14,356 nt of DNA, from contig JAISDQ010000286.1 of assembly GCA_031264605.1 (NCBI GenBank), positions 1 to 14,356 of the forward strand. The letters run 5' to 3'. Source of the DNA: Synergistaceae bacterium (lineage in GTDB: Bacteria; Synergistota; Synergistia; Synergistales; Synergistaceae). Each line of letters opens with the position of its first letter. Position 1 is the stretch's first letter. The notes under the pieces were generated by a model that saw nothing but the letters and a program-made list of their open reading frames with translations, searched no databases and was not told where the DNA came from. Below, piece after piece: positions 1 to 7,092 of this stretch. The position numbers were made by a program, and so were the translations under genes.

Positions 1-261
1 GACAAGGAGATGAAGGACGCCACAGCCGGAAGGGACCCCAAGCGCCTGCACATCCAGCGATACAAGGGACTGGGGGAGATGAACCCCGAACAGCTCTGGG
101 ATACCACTATGGACCCGGACAATAGGATAATACTCAAAGTGCAGGTCGAGGACGCCATACTGGCGGACGAACTTTTCGGCGTCCTGATGGGCGACGCCGT
201 GGAACCGAGACGCGAATTCATCGAAAACCACGCGCGCGAGGTCCGCAATCTTGACATATGA
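1..261 (+). CDS. gyrB: DNA gyrase subunit B, C-terminal end (partial)
   Basis: The gene is cut by the left edge, and the first base begins an in-frame Asp codon. The visible 86 residues carry the type IIA topoisomerase C-terminal signature: a block reading IQRYKGLGEMNPEQLWDTTM, then DNRIILKVQVEDA, a MGD motif and the ending REFIENHA. This is the end of the TOPRIM-associated region and the GyrB tail that contacts GyrA. GyrB is the ATPase subunit that, with GyrA, introduces negative supercoils in the cytoplasm. The family could in principle be ParE, but the wording around the KGLGEMN and EFIENHA blocks is typical of GyrB. The stop codon (259-261) lies inside the next gene, which suggests translational coupling to it. 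Confidence 0.93.
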   Translation, partial: DKEMKDATAGRDPKRLHIQRYKGLGEMNPEQLWDTTMDPDNRIILKVQVEDAILADELFGVLMGDAVEPRREFIENHAREVRNLDI

Positions 262-751
262 CGGAAACAAAAGGCCCGCGTGGGATGCGTATTTTCTCGC
301 CATGGCGATGATAGCCTCCACCAGGAGCACATGTATCAGACGGAGGGTCGGCGCGGTTATAGTGGCCGAAAAACGCATTCTGGCCACCGGTTACAACGGC
401 TCGCCCGCCGGAACGAGCCACTGTACTGACGTCGGCTGTCTCAGACAGCAGCTCGGGGTGCCATCGGGAGAACGCCACGAGATTTGCCGCGGGTCGCACG
501 CGGAGATGAACGCGATAACCCAGGCCGCGGCGGCGGGGACGTCCATAAACAGGTGCGAGATATACGTCACCCACGAACCGTGTTCCATATGCTCCAAATT
601 GCTGATAAATTCCGGGTGCGGGCGAATAGTGTACATGAATCCCTACCCGGACGAACTCTCCAGGACGCTGCGCGCCGAAGCGGGCCTAGCGTCGGAGGTT
701 TTCGAAAACCTCGGCGAGGTGAAGCGGGTTTTGGAGACGGCGGTATCCTGA
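251..751 (+). CDS. dCMP deaminase (ComEB-like cytidine/deoxycytidylate deaminase)
   Basis: A 166-residue zinc-dependent deaminase predicted to convert dCMP to dUMP, feeding dTMP synthesis. The zinc site is complete: HAE at residues 83-85 (His83 ligand, Glu85 proton shuttle) and PCSIC at 110-114 (Cys111 and Cys114). A GYNGSP block at 47-52 and the Cys/His-rich insert at 57-79 match the dCMP deaminase subgroup rather than tRNA or cytosine deaminases. Length is usual for ComEB-type enzymes. The start is TTG at 251: it gives the expected N-terminus (KRPAWDAYFLAMA) and is preceded by GAGGT at 238-242. The nearby ATG at 258 is out of frame. The gene overlaps the end of gyrB by 11 bases, so the two are probably cotranscribed and translationally coupled. 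Confidence 0.92.
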   Translation: MTYDGNKRPAWDAYFLAMAMIASTRSTCIRRRVGAVIVAEKRILATGYNGSPAGTSHCTDVGCLRQQLGVPSGERHEICRGSHAEMNAITQAAAAGTSINRCEIYVTHEPCSICSKLLINSGCGRIVYMNPYPDELSRTLRAEAGLASEVFENLGEVKRVLETAVS

Positions 752-888
752 TGTCAGGGGCCTGAAGGGTGAAGATTTAAAACCGGGCACGCGCTGGATT
801 CAACAGATTATTATCGGCGCGTTTTGGTTCGCGATTTGGCATTGCCGCGCTTTAACATGATTTCAAAACCGGAGGCGGGAACTACGTC
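752..888. other. Intergenic gap without a recognised element
   Basis: This 137-base stretch separates the dCMP deaminase and HD hydrolase genes. No hairpin with a T-tract and no well-spaced promoter pair stand out. A TTGGCA at 836-841 resembles a -35 box but has no good -10 box at the right distance. The only clear signal is GGAGG at 871-875, 13 bases before the next ATG. Confidence 0.4.
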
Positions 889-1455
889 ATGAAATACACT
901 CGGGATGAATCCATAGCTTTTTTCAAAGAACACAACAGGGAGGACATGTACTTCCGGCACGCGCTGGCGGTGGAAGCCGTCATGAAACATCTGGCGCGCG
1001 GGTACGGCGAAAACGAGGAACTCTGGGCGAGGGCCGGGTTGCTGCACGACATCGACTGGGAGGCAACGCAGTCGGTCGAGGCCGGGCACCCCGTCAAAGG
1101 CGGTGAAATGCTGCGCGAGCAGGGTTACGAGGAGGAAATAATCCGCGCGGAACTCGCGCACGGATGGGAGTTTTCCGGAGTCGAGCCGAAAAGCCTCATG
1201 GAGCGCGCGCTGTACGCCGTCGACGAGCTGACCGGTTTTGTAACGGCGGTCGCGCTGGTGCGTCCCAGCCGTTCTCTTTCCGATCTGGAGGTCAAATCAG
1301 TGAAGAAAAAATGGAAGGACAAAGCGTTCGCGCGCGGAGTGAACAGAGAAGTCATCGAGCGCGGCGTAAAGCTGATGGAAAAACCGCTCGAATGGCTCAT
1401 AGAGCAGACGATCGAAGGCCTGAAGCCGGTGGAGCGCGAGATTGGCCTGGGATAA
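889..1455 (+). CDS. HD-superfamily hydrolase
   Basis: A 188-residue soluble protein of the HD phosphohydrolase superfamily, similar in form to the short predicted HD hydrolases (COG2316 type). The metal-binding pattern can be followed: His24 (RHALAVE), His53-Asp54 (GLLHDIDWE), His67 and His91 (AELAHGWE) and Asp112 (YAVDELTG). This is the order expected for a catalytic HD domain with one or two metal ions, so the protein is probably active, most likely on a phosphomonoester, nucleotide or phosphodiester. The substrate cannot be read from the sequence. The helical C-terminal third (about 125-188) is rich in Lys and Glu. A GGAGG lies 13 bases before the ATG, a little far. The gene stands alone between two gaps of over 100 bases. 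Confidence 0.85.
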   Translation: MKYTRDESIAFFKEHNREDMYFRHALAVEAVMKHLARGYGENEELWARAGLLHDIDWEATQSVEAGHPVKGGEMLREQGYEEEIIRAELAHGWEFSGVEPKSLMERALYAVDELTGFVTAVALVRPSRSLSDLEVKSVKKKWKDKAFARGVNREVIERGVKLMEKPLEWLIEQTIEGLKPVEREIGLG

Positions 1456-1474
1456 AGACAAAACCCGGAGCGAT

Positions 1475-1506
1475 AATAACTACGCCTAACTGCTGATGTA
1501 GTTATT
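1475..1506. promoter_or_regulatory. 9-bp perfect inverted repeat, candidate operator or weak terminator
   Basis: AATAACTAC (1475-1483) and its exact complement GTAGTTATT (1498-1506) flank a 14-base centre. There is no T-tract after it, so a classical terminator is unlikely. The right arm ends 14 bases before a TAATAT (1521-1526) that could be the -10 box of the response regulator gene. That would place the dyad over the -35 region, as expected for an operator. The -35 sequence itself is poor, so the promoter would need an activator or is weak. Confidence 0.45.
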
Positions 1507-1577
1507 CCGCGAAACTCACATAATATGCGGTATTTTCATCTTCAAAACGACGGAAATAGCCATATGGAGGCGGTCAA

Positions 1578-2216
1578 ATGTCGATAGAACTTATTCTCGC
1601 GGACGACCATCCCCTGACGAGGGCAGGACTCTTGGCATACCTCGCGAGGGAGCAGGACATGAACGTAGTGGGCGAATACGCGGACGGCGAGTCCGCCATG
1701 GCGGGCATACGGGAACTGAAACCGCAGGTGGCGCTTCTGGATATTCGGATGCCGGGGATGGACGGAGTGACCATCACCCGCAAGATCAAAGAAGAGGGAT
1801 TGCCGGTGACGGCTCTCATCCTCACGAGTTACGACGCGCAGCAGTACGTGCTGTCGTCGCTTCGGGCCGGAGCGCGCGGGTACGTCCTCAAATCATCGTC
1901 GGCCGATACCCTGTCGAGGGCCATTCGCATAGTGGCGCGCGGCGGCCTGTATCTCGACAGCGAGGTGGCGAATACAGTCGAGGAGGGCGAGAATATGTCG
2001 CCGGAGCCGATATCCTCGCGCGAGCGCGAGGTACTGCTGCTCGCCGCCAAGGGGCTGTCCGGCAAAGAGATAGCCTCGAAGCTGTTCATCAGCGAGCGGA
2101 CGGTTCAGACGCACCTCGCGTCGATTTACGACAAACTGGGCGCGAGAAACAAGACCGAGTCCATGCTGCTCGCCCTGAAATTCGGAGTCGTGATGCTGGA
2201 AGAGCTTCTCGACTAA
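1578..2216 (+). CDS. Response regulator, NarL/LuxR (REC-HTH) type
   Basis: A 212-residue two-component response regulator. The N-terminal receiver domain (about 1-120) has the acidic pair Asp9-Asp10, the phospho-acceptor Asp55 (LLDIRMPGMDG), the switch Thr83 and the conserved Lys105 (GYVLK). The C-terminal LuxR/GerE helix-turn-helix spans about 146-208, with the typical SREREVLLLAAKGLSGKEIA and SERTVQTHLASIYDKLGA segments. It should bind DNA as a dimer after phosphorylation by the sensor kinase encoded next. The start is ATG at 1578, with GGAGG (1566-1570) seven bases upstream. The regulon is unknown; the inverted repeat upstream of its own gene is one candidate target. Confidence 0.93.
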   Translation: MSIELILADDHPLTRAGLLAYLAREQDMNVVGEYADGESAMAGIRELKPQVALLDIRMPGMDGVTITRKIKEEGLPVTALILTSYDAQQYVLSSLRAGARGYVLKSSSADTLSRAIRIVARGGLYLDSEVANTVEEGENMSPEPISSREREVLLLAAKGLSGKEIASKLFISERTVQTHLASIYDKLGARNKTESMLLALKFGVVMLEELLD

Positions 2217-2231
2217 TGCCAAATTGCGATC

Positions 2232-2268
2232 GCCGGCGCGTCAATATATCATTTATAGACGCGCCGGC
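2232..2268. repeat. Strong 11-bp GC-rich hairpin after the response regulator gene
   Basis: GCCGGCGCGTC (2232-2242) pairs perfectly with GACGCGCCGGC (2258-2268) around a 15-base AT-rich loop. No T-run follows, so it may be a transcript stabiliser, a pause site or a rho-linked terminator that lowers kinase expression relative to the regulator. Confidence 0.6.
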
Positions 2269-2270
2269 TC

Positions 2271-2296
2271 GGCCTGAAATCTTTACTTTTCAGGCC
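2271..2296. repeat. 9-bp perfect hairpin upstream of the kinase gene
   Basis: GGCCTGAAA (2271-2279) pairs with TTTCAGGCC (2288-2296) around an 8-base loop, directly after the stronger GC-rich hairpin. Its right arm lies inside the 34-base element shared with the tyrS leader. The left arm is not kept in the tyrS copy, so this hairpin is specific to the kinase leader. Confidence 0.55.
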
Positions 2297-2313
2297 TCTG
2301 ATTGCAAATTGGC
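2280..2313 (+). repeat. Shared leader element, copy 1 (upstream of the sensor kinase)
   Basis: A 34-base segment aligning without gaps to 7034-7067, with 26 of 34 positions identical; the invariant core is AGGCCTCT. It ends 47 bases before the kinase TTG. The function is unknown: it may be a leader RNA element or a dispersed intergenic repeat. Confidence 0.6.
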
Positions 2314-2341
2314 GTAAAAATCGGCCCGTTTGGGCCAATTT
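2306..2341 (+). promoter_or_regulatory. Alternative hairpins just upstream of the kinase ribosome-binding site
   Basis: AAATTGGC (2306-2313) can pair with GCCAATTT (2334-2341). Alternatively GGCCC (2323-2327) can pair with GGGCC (2332-2336) around a 4-base loop. The two share bases 2334-2336, so they exclude each other. Both lie a few bases before the AAAGGAG at 2346-2352. Confidence 0.45.
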
Positions 2342-2360
2342 ATCGAAAGGAGATTGGCGG

Positions 2361-3728
2361 TTGAAGGATAAAAACCGGCTGCTTTATATCATTTTGTCGG
2401 TTTTGCTGCCTTTGCTTGTCATTCTGGCGCTCGTGACGGCGGATCTCGTGAATTCGCGGAAAAACATCACGGAACTCGTCAGGCTTTACGTCGAACACTT
2501 CACCGATAAAATGTCCGCCTATATAAAGAGCGACGGCACGTTCGGGACGGAAGGCGACGCGGCCTTCAGCCGTTCTTTCGACGGAAACGCGCAAGGCTTT
2601 TTTACTTTTCCCAGACGCTTCCCCACTCATTTGGCGGTCTTCTCGAAGGACAGGAACTTCATATACGGCTCGGAAAGATTGAGGAACGCCATAAACAAAG
2701 ACGGCCCCGAAACTCCGACGGGGTACGCCTATGAAATCGGCGGCATGAGCGACCGATTCACCGTGGCGGAATTTCCGGCGGCCGGAGGCGAATTTATAGC
2801 GGTTGGCGGACTCGCGTGGGAGGACATATCCGGCACGGCCGCCCTGTCGGTCTTTTTGTGGCCCATTCTCATCCTCCTGGCCGCCCTTTGGGGCGTCGTG
2901 ACCATATGGAATCTCTTTCACAGCGTGATAAATCCGATAAACCTTCTGGAACATGCGGTTTCGACGCTGAAATGGGGCGTCGAGACGATGGAAATTCCGC
3001 TTCCCGGAGCCAATTCGCAGATACTCCGCATGCGCGACACGCTCGCGCGCGTGTCGCGCGACGCGTGCCACACCGTGAGGACTAACAGGGTATACGTCAA
3101 CGACCTGGTGAAGGTTCAGGAGGACGAGCGAACCAAAATATCGCGCGATATCCACGACGGGCCGCTCCAGGACGTGACGGCTCTCATACAGCGCCTCCGC
3201 TTGGCGAGAAGTTCTGGCAACACGGCTGAGGACACCGCAATGGAACTCGATCTCGCCGAAAAAATAGCCTTCACCACAGTGAAGGAAATGCGCTCCCTGT
3301 GCGATTTTCTCAACCCGCCATGGCTGGAGCTGGGACTCTCGCAGGCGCTGACCGAACTCACCGAACGCCAGTCCCTGCAATACGGGGTAAAAATTTACCT
3401 CGGCCTGGACGAGAACATCGAGATGTCGGACACCGTGACGCTGGCGTTCTTCCGCGTGGTACAGGAAGCCGTCACCAACTCGGTTCAGCACGGGGAAGCG
3501 AAGAACATCTGGATAGATTTGAAGCGCGGCGAGACGGGAGGCATAGAACTCACGATACAGGACGACGGGCACGGGTTCGATATAAAGGAAGGCCACGCCG
3601 CCGATCTGCGCGCGGAAGGGCACAGGGGCCTGTCCAACATGGAGGAGCGGATGGCTCTGGTGGGGGGCACGCTCAGGATAATTTCGTACCGGGGCGAGGG
3701 TACTTGCATAAGAGGATTGTTACCCTGA
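2361..3728 (+). CDS. Membrane sensor histidine kinase (HisKA_3, NarX/DegS-LiaS type)
   Basis: A 455-residue sensor kinase, presumably the partner of the response regulator encoded before it. Transmembrane helix 1 is at about 7-29, an extracytoplasmic sensing domain at about 30-158 and helix 2 at about 161-182. A HAMP-like linker follows, then the HisKA_3 dimerisation domain with phospho-acceptor His265 in ISRDIHDGPLQ. The HATPase_c domain has the N-box with Asn373 (QEAVTNSVQHG), DDGHGF at 401-406 and the G-box near 421-431. All catalytic motifs are intact. The start is TTG at 2361, with AAAGGAG at 2346-2352. The sensing domain matches no family I recognise, so the signal is unknown. The hairpin-rich gap before it could uncouple its level from that of the regulator. 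Confidence 0.92.
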   Translation: MKDKNRLLYIILSVLLPLLVILALVTADLVNSRKNITELVRLYVEHFTDKMSAYIKSDGTFGTEGDAAFSRSFDGNAQGFFTFPRRFPTHLAVFSKDRNFIYGSERLRNAINKDGPETPTGYAYEIGGMSDRFTVAEFPAAGGEFIAVGGLAWEDISGTAALSVFLWPILILLAALWGVVTIWNLFHSVINPINLLEHAVSTLKWGVETMEIPLPGANSQILRMRDTLARVSRDACHTVRTNRVYVNDLVKVQEDERTKISRDIHDGPLQDVTALIQRLRLARSSGNTAEDTAMELDLAEKIAFTTVKEMRSLCDFLNPPWLELGLSQALTELTERQSLQYGVKIYLGLDENIEMSDTVTLAFFRVVQEAVTNSVQHGEAKNIWIDLKRGETGGIELTIQDDGHGFDIKEGHAADLRAEGHRGLSNMEERMALVGGTLRIISYRGEGTCIRGLLP

Positions 3729-3736
3729 CGACGCTT

Positions 3737-3768
3737 TTGACGTTTTTTCCCTCAACTTGATGTAAAAT
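3737..3768 (+). promoter_or_regulatory. Possible promoter of the beta-CASP RNase gene
   Basis: TTGACG (3737-3742) and TAAAAT (3763-3768) resemble -35 and -10 boxes, but the 20-base spacer is longer than ideal. The region is AT-rich and lies just after the kinase stop codon, so a new transcript starting here is plausible. Confidence 0.35.
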
Positions 3769-3804
3769 ATTGAAAATCTGAACCGTCAAGAGGTGACTGT
3801 CCCG

Positions 3805-5427
3805 ATGTCGTCCGTGAAAATAGGTTTCCTGGGAGCGGCCGGAGAGGTTACGGGGTCGTGCTATCTGCTGGAAACCGATAAAAGCCGTATTCTCGTCGAT
3901 TGCGGCATGTTCCAGGGACGCTACTCCGACGACCGCAACGGCGGCGAGTTCGGCTTTTCGCCAAGCGATATCGACGCGGTTGTCCTGACGCACGCCCATA
4001 TAGATCACAGCGGGCGTTTGCCGCTCCTGGTCAAACGGGGTTTCCGCGGCGACATATGGGCTACCGATCCGACGATAGAACTCGTATCGGTGCTGCTGCG
4101 CGATACGGCGAAGCTCATGGGCGAGGAATCGGAGTGGAAAAACCGCAAAAACGCGAGAAAGGGGCTTCCCCCCGTCAAACCGGCGTACGGCGAACGCGAC
4201 GTCGATGAGACGCTGAAGCGCCTGCGCTATATCAGATACGACGAGAGGACAGCCGTCTCGGAGGGGGTTAGCGTCAGGTTCCGCGACGCGGGGCACATCG
4301 CCGGCTCCGCGATAACCGAGCTATGGCTCGCCAAAGACGGCCCCGCCAAGGACGGCGGGCAGGTAAAAATCGTCTTCTCCGGCGACCTCGGTCCGCGGGA
4401 CGCCGTGATCGAAAGGCAGCACACCCTGATAGAGGAAGCCGATTACGCCGTGATCGAATCCACCTACGGCGACAGAAACCATAAAAGCCTCGAAGCCACG
4501 AGAACGGAGTTCAGGGAAGCGCTCTCCCGGGCGATACAGGCCAAAGGCAAGATACTGATACCGACCTTCGCCGTCGACAGGGCGCAGCGCGTCCTGTACG
4601 AGATAAAACTCCTCCAGGCGGACAAAGCTTTCCCGCGCATGCCGAAGATATTCTTCGACTCCCCCATGGGCGAGAAGGCGACGCAAATATACGAAAAATA
4701 TTCCTCGCTCCTCTCCCGCGAGATACAGGACATGCTGAGGGAGGGCATGAACCCGTTCGCCCCCGAAGGGCTGGTATACACCTCGGGCGTCGATTCGAGC
4801 CGGGCCATCAACGAAATAGACGAGGCCATCGTCATGGCGGGGAGCGGCATGTGCTCCGGCGGGCGCATAGTCCACCATCTCAAGCACAACTTATGGAATA
4901 AAAGCTGCAACGTGTTCTTCGTCGGCTACCAGGCCAACGGCACGCTTGGCCGCCGGCTAGTGGAAGGAGAAAAAAACCTGCGCATAGCCGGAGAGGACAT
5001 CGCGGTGGGCGCGACGTTCCACACCCTTGGAGGTTTTTCCGCGCACGGGGACAGGGACGACCTCCTCGAATGGGCCTCCCATTTCAGACGCGGCGCGTCG
5101 TTCTTCGTGACGCACGGAGAGGTGAAATCAGCGGAAGCGCTGGCAAACGGCATAAGGCAAATGGGTTACGGGGCGGCGGCGCCTTCGCGCGGGGCGTACT
5201 ACGATCTGTCGGAAAAACAAACTATCGCCCGTCCGGAACTTCCGACGCCCGCGCAGGCCTCAGGCTCTCGCGACGCGGTGTTCGCCATTCTGGCGGAGAT
5301 AGCTTCAGAAACGGCATCCATAAGGGAAAGCCTCGATTCCCGCGCGGACTTCGCGGACATCTCTCCGCTGCTCGAGTCGTCGCGGCTGATACTGCAAACC
5401 GTCAAAAACATAAAGACAAAAAAATAA
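3805..5427 (+). CDS. Metallo-beta-lactamase/beta-CASP RNase (CPSF73/TTHA0252-like)
   Basis: A 540-residue cytoplasmic nuclease of the RNA-type beta-CASP group. The metallo-beta-lactamase core shows HAHIDH at 63-68, His164 (DAGHIAGSA), Asp194 (FSGDLG) and the C-terminal His437 (VTHGE). Beta-CASP landmarks include Glu218 in VIESTYGDR, the PTFAVDRAQ block, GSGMCSGGRIVHHLKHNL, VGYQANGTLG and GGFSAHGDRDD (His414). The wording closely follows the Thermus TTHA0252 RNase as I recall it. A helical tail of about 70 residues, roughly 470-540, goes beyond that minimal family length. I chose ATG 3805 rather than the in-frame GTG at 3793, because AGAGG at 3789-3793 fits a ribosome-binding site for the ATG and overlaps the GTG. 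Likely role: RNA processing or decay. Confidence 0.92.
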   Translation: MSSVKIGFLGAAGEVTGSCYLLETDKSRILVDCGMFQGRYSDDRNGGEFGFSPSDIDAVVLTHAHIDHSGRLPLLVKRGFRGDIWATDPTIELVSVLLRDTAKLMGEESEWKNRKNARKGLPPVKPAYGERDVDETLKRLRYIRYDERTAVSEGVSVRFRDAGHIAGSAITELWLAKDGPAKDGGQVKIVFSGDLGPRDAVIERQHTLIEEADYAVIESTYGDRNHKSLEATRTEFREALSRAIQAKGKILIPTFAVDRAQRVLYEIKLLQADKAFPRMPKIFFDSPMGEKATQIYEKYSSLLSREIQDMLREGMNPFAPEGLVYTSGVDSSRAINEIDEAIVMAGSGMCSGGRIVHHLKHNLWNKSCNVFFVGYQANGTLGRRLVEGEKNLRIAGEDIAVGATFHTLGGFSAHGDRDDLLEWASHFRRGASFFVTHGEVKSAEALANGIRQMGYGAAAPSRGAYYDLSEKQTIARPELPTPAQASGSRDAVFAILAEIASETASIRESLDSRADFADISPLLESSRLILQTVKNIKTKK

Positions 5428-5428
5428 G

Positions 5429-6961
5429 ATGCCCCGTCTCCCAGCGTTTTTTTCAGGATCATTCCCGGAACGCCTGAAATCCCGCCTGCCGGGGAAATAT
5501 ACGGCCGCCGCGTTTCTGCTGTCAGTCTTCACTGCGGTTGTCCTGATACATTCTCTCGACGACGGACGCGTCGCGTCCCCTCGGACGTCTTTGCTCGGAC
5601 TGCTTCCCGACAGCGGCCCCGGCGTCCCGACGGCGGTCATAAGCGCGCTGAAAGGCGAATTCCCGGAGGACTTGGCGCGCCTTCTCTCCTGCGGACGCGC
5701 CGTTTCCTCGCCCATGATGTCCTTCTTCGCGCCCGTCCTCGGCGCCGCCGACTCCATGGCCATGGTCGCCGCCTTTCGCGAAAGCGGGCCGGCCATTTAC
5801 GGAGCTTTTACACCGACTCTGGAGGAATACGACTCGCTCCGCCTGGGGACTCTGCCGGGCGGCTGGAAAAATCGCTTCGTTTCCCCCGAACTCTGGCCCG
5901 CCGACAGAAAGGGGCTCTTTCAACTGACGGCGGAGGACATACCGTCTCCCATTTACATCATAGCGGAGGACGGCGTCTCGTTCGTCGCGGATTCGCTTTT
6001 CGACGTCGACAGGATAATGGACGTCCGCAATGGAGTGGCGGGCGGGATAAAAAGAAAATGGTCGGTCGCCGCGGAGCGCGGAGGGCATGTTTTTTTCTCC
6101 GACGGAGGCGTTTTGCGCTCGCGGATGACGGGCTCAGCCGCGCCAAACCCCAAAGAAGCCCTTGAACTGGAGGCGGCCTGGGCCACCTCGTCAGACATAC
6201 GCGCGGTCAGAACCGACTGGCGCATGTCGGGCGCCGAGCACTTCATCCCGAAAAATTTCCTGAGCGGCCTTCAAAAAGACGACTGGTCGCGGGTCGACGT
6301 ATTCATGCCCGATCCGCTGGTGCTGTCGTTCGGCATAGCCCTGCCCGATCCGGGAAGACTGATGTCTCACATGCCGTCCCCGCTGAAATATCTCGCGGAC
6401 CAACTGAAGGACATGGGGTTGCGCGGCTCGGAAATCCAGGCGCTTTTGACGGGACGGACGGCCTTTTCCGTGGGCGGCAGGACGCAGATACTCTGGTTCG
6501 ACCTGCCCGGGCTGGTGATCGACATGTCGGGACGCGGCGAGGCGTCGCACAAAATGATCGAAAAATTCTGGAGCGAGAAATTCTTCGGCGTAGAGCCCGG
6601 GCCGGTCGAGGGCTTCGATCACGGCGGCCTCACTGATCTGCCTTTCACCGTGCTGGCGGCGGCGAACGCCGAACGCGCGCTGATAGGCCTGGTGGCTCCC
6701 GACGCCGAGCAGAACTGCGAAGCGCGCGCGATGCTGTCCTCCGTCACCGACGCGGCCGCCTGGATATATCTCGATTTTCCGCTTCTGGGCGCGGCGCTCG
6801 CCGATATTCCAGCGTTGAACGCCATGCTCTACGAGGACGACGAGGAAATCCCTCTCGACGAGGAGTCCGCGAACAGCCTGAAAAACGCCATGGCCGCGCT
6901 GGGGCGCGTGTTTGTCACCTGCGAATCCGCCGCCTCCGGCTCGGCCATTTGCCATTACTGA
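5429..6961 (+). CDS. Unrecognised membrane-anchored extracytoplasmic protein
   Basis: A 510-residue protein that I do not recognise. The N-terminus is basic (residues 1-23) and is followed by one hydrophobic segment at about 25-42, consistent with an uncleaved anchor that leaves some 465 residues outside the cytoplasm. The rest is a mixed alpha/beta pattern with repeated short hydrophobic strands and few cysteines, without obvious catalytic motifs. The alternation of segments such as MAMVAAFRES, FTVLAAANAERALIGLV and AAWIYLDFPLL loosely recalls DUF3352-like envelope proteins, but this is only an impression. The ATG lies one base after the RNase stop codon and lacks a clear ribosome-binding site, so translation probably depends on coupling to the RNase. 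Acidic stretch EDDEE lies near residue 470. Confidence 0.7.
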   Translation: MPRLPAFFSGSFPERLKSRLPGKYTAAAFLLSVFTAVVLIHSLDDGRVASPRTSLLGLLPDSGPGVPTAVISALKGEFPEDLARLLSCGRAVSSPMMSFFAPVLGAADSMAMVAAFRESGPAIYGAFTPTLEEYDSLRLGTLPGGWKNRFVSPELWPADRKGLFQLTAEDIPSPIYIIAEDGVSFVADSLFDVDRIMDVRNGVAGGIKRKWSVAAERGGHVFFSDGGVLRSRMTGSAAPNPKEALELEAAWATSSDIRAVRTDWRMSGAEHFIPKNFLSGLQKDDWSRVDVFMPDPLVLSFGIALPDPGRLMSHMPSPLKYLADQLKDMGLRGSEIQALLTGRTAFSVGGRTQILWFDLPGLVIDMSGRGEASHKMIEKFWSEKFFGVEPGPVEGFDHGGLTDLPFTVLAAANAERALIGLVAPDAEQNCEARAMLSSVTDAAAWIYLDFPLLGAALADIPALNAMLYEDDEEIPLDEESANSLKNAMAALGRVFVTCESAASGSAICHY

Positions 6962-6970
6962 CAATGAAAC

Positions 6971-7006
6971 GCCGGTCAATGCGCTTAAACGGCATTTTGC
7001 CGGTCA
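6971..7006. repeat. Short direct repeat and weak hairpin in the gap before tyrS
   Basis: GCCGGTCA occurs at 6971-6978 and 6999-7006. Between them CGGCA (6990-6994) and TGCCG (6998-7002) form a 5-bp hairpin with a 3-base loop. There is no T-tract, so it is at most a weak terminator for the upstream pair. Confidence 0.35.
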
Positions 7007-7033
7007 GGGATATGGGCGCTGAAAGGGTTTGAA

Positions 7034-7067
7034 TCTTTGCCTTTTAGGCCTCTAACTGTAAATCAGC
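7034..7067 (+). repeat. Shared leader element, copy 2 (upstream of tyrS)
   Basis: Ungapped match to 2280-2313, with 26 of 34 positions identical. It ends 25 bases before the tyrS ATG and runs into a small hairpin that holds the ribosome-binding site. It is too short and lacks the conserved antiterminator wording for a tRNA-sensing T-box leader. Confidence 0.6.
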
Positions 7068-7080
7068 CTTTCCATAAAGG
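7067..7080 (+). promoter_or_regulatory. Small hairpin holding the tyrS ribosome-binding site
   Basis: CCTTT (7067-7071) can pair with AAAGG (7076-7080) around a 4-base loop. The right arm is the start of the AAAGGAG ribosome-binding site. Such a hairpin could tune translation, but five mostly A-U pairs are weak. Confidence 0.35.
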
Positions 7081-7092
7081 AGATGTGACGAA

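Noticed and set aside
786..967. GGCACGCGCTGG present at 786-797 and again at 956-967
   Set aside because: One copy lies within the HD hydrolase coding sequence and encodes ordinary residues there. A 12-base match in GC-rich sequence at this scale is plausibly chance.
2340..3623. A 427-codon minus-strand open frame opposite the sensor kinase gene
   Set aside because: The plus-strand frame has a complete kinase with all motifs. The antisense frame reads as Arg/His-rich low-quality protein without domains, and open frames of this kind are expected opposite GC-rich genes.
3793..3804. GTG at 3793 as the start of the beta-CASP RNase
   Set aside because: It overlaps the only good ribosome-binding sequence (AGAGG, 3789-3793), which is well placed for the ATG at 3805 and matches the usual N-terminus of the family.
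6191..6979. A 262-codon minus-strand open frame opposite the 3' half of the unrecognised membrane protein gene
   Set aside because: The plus frame has an anchor, a sensible hydrophobic pattern and coupling to the upstream gene. The minus frame is Arg/His/Gly-rich and looks like a composition artefact.
6962..7092. A T-box (tRNA-sensing) leader for tyrS
   Set aside because: The gap is only 131 bases and shows neither the conserved T-box antiterminator wording nor a terminator with a T-tract before the ATG.
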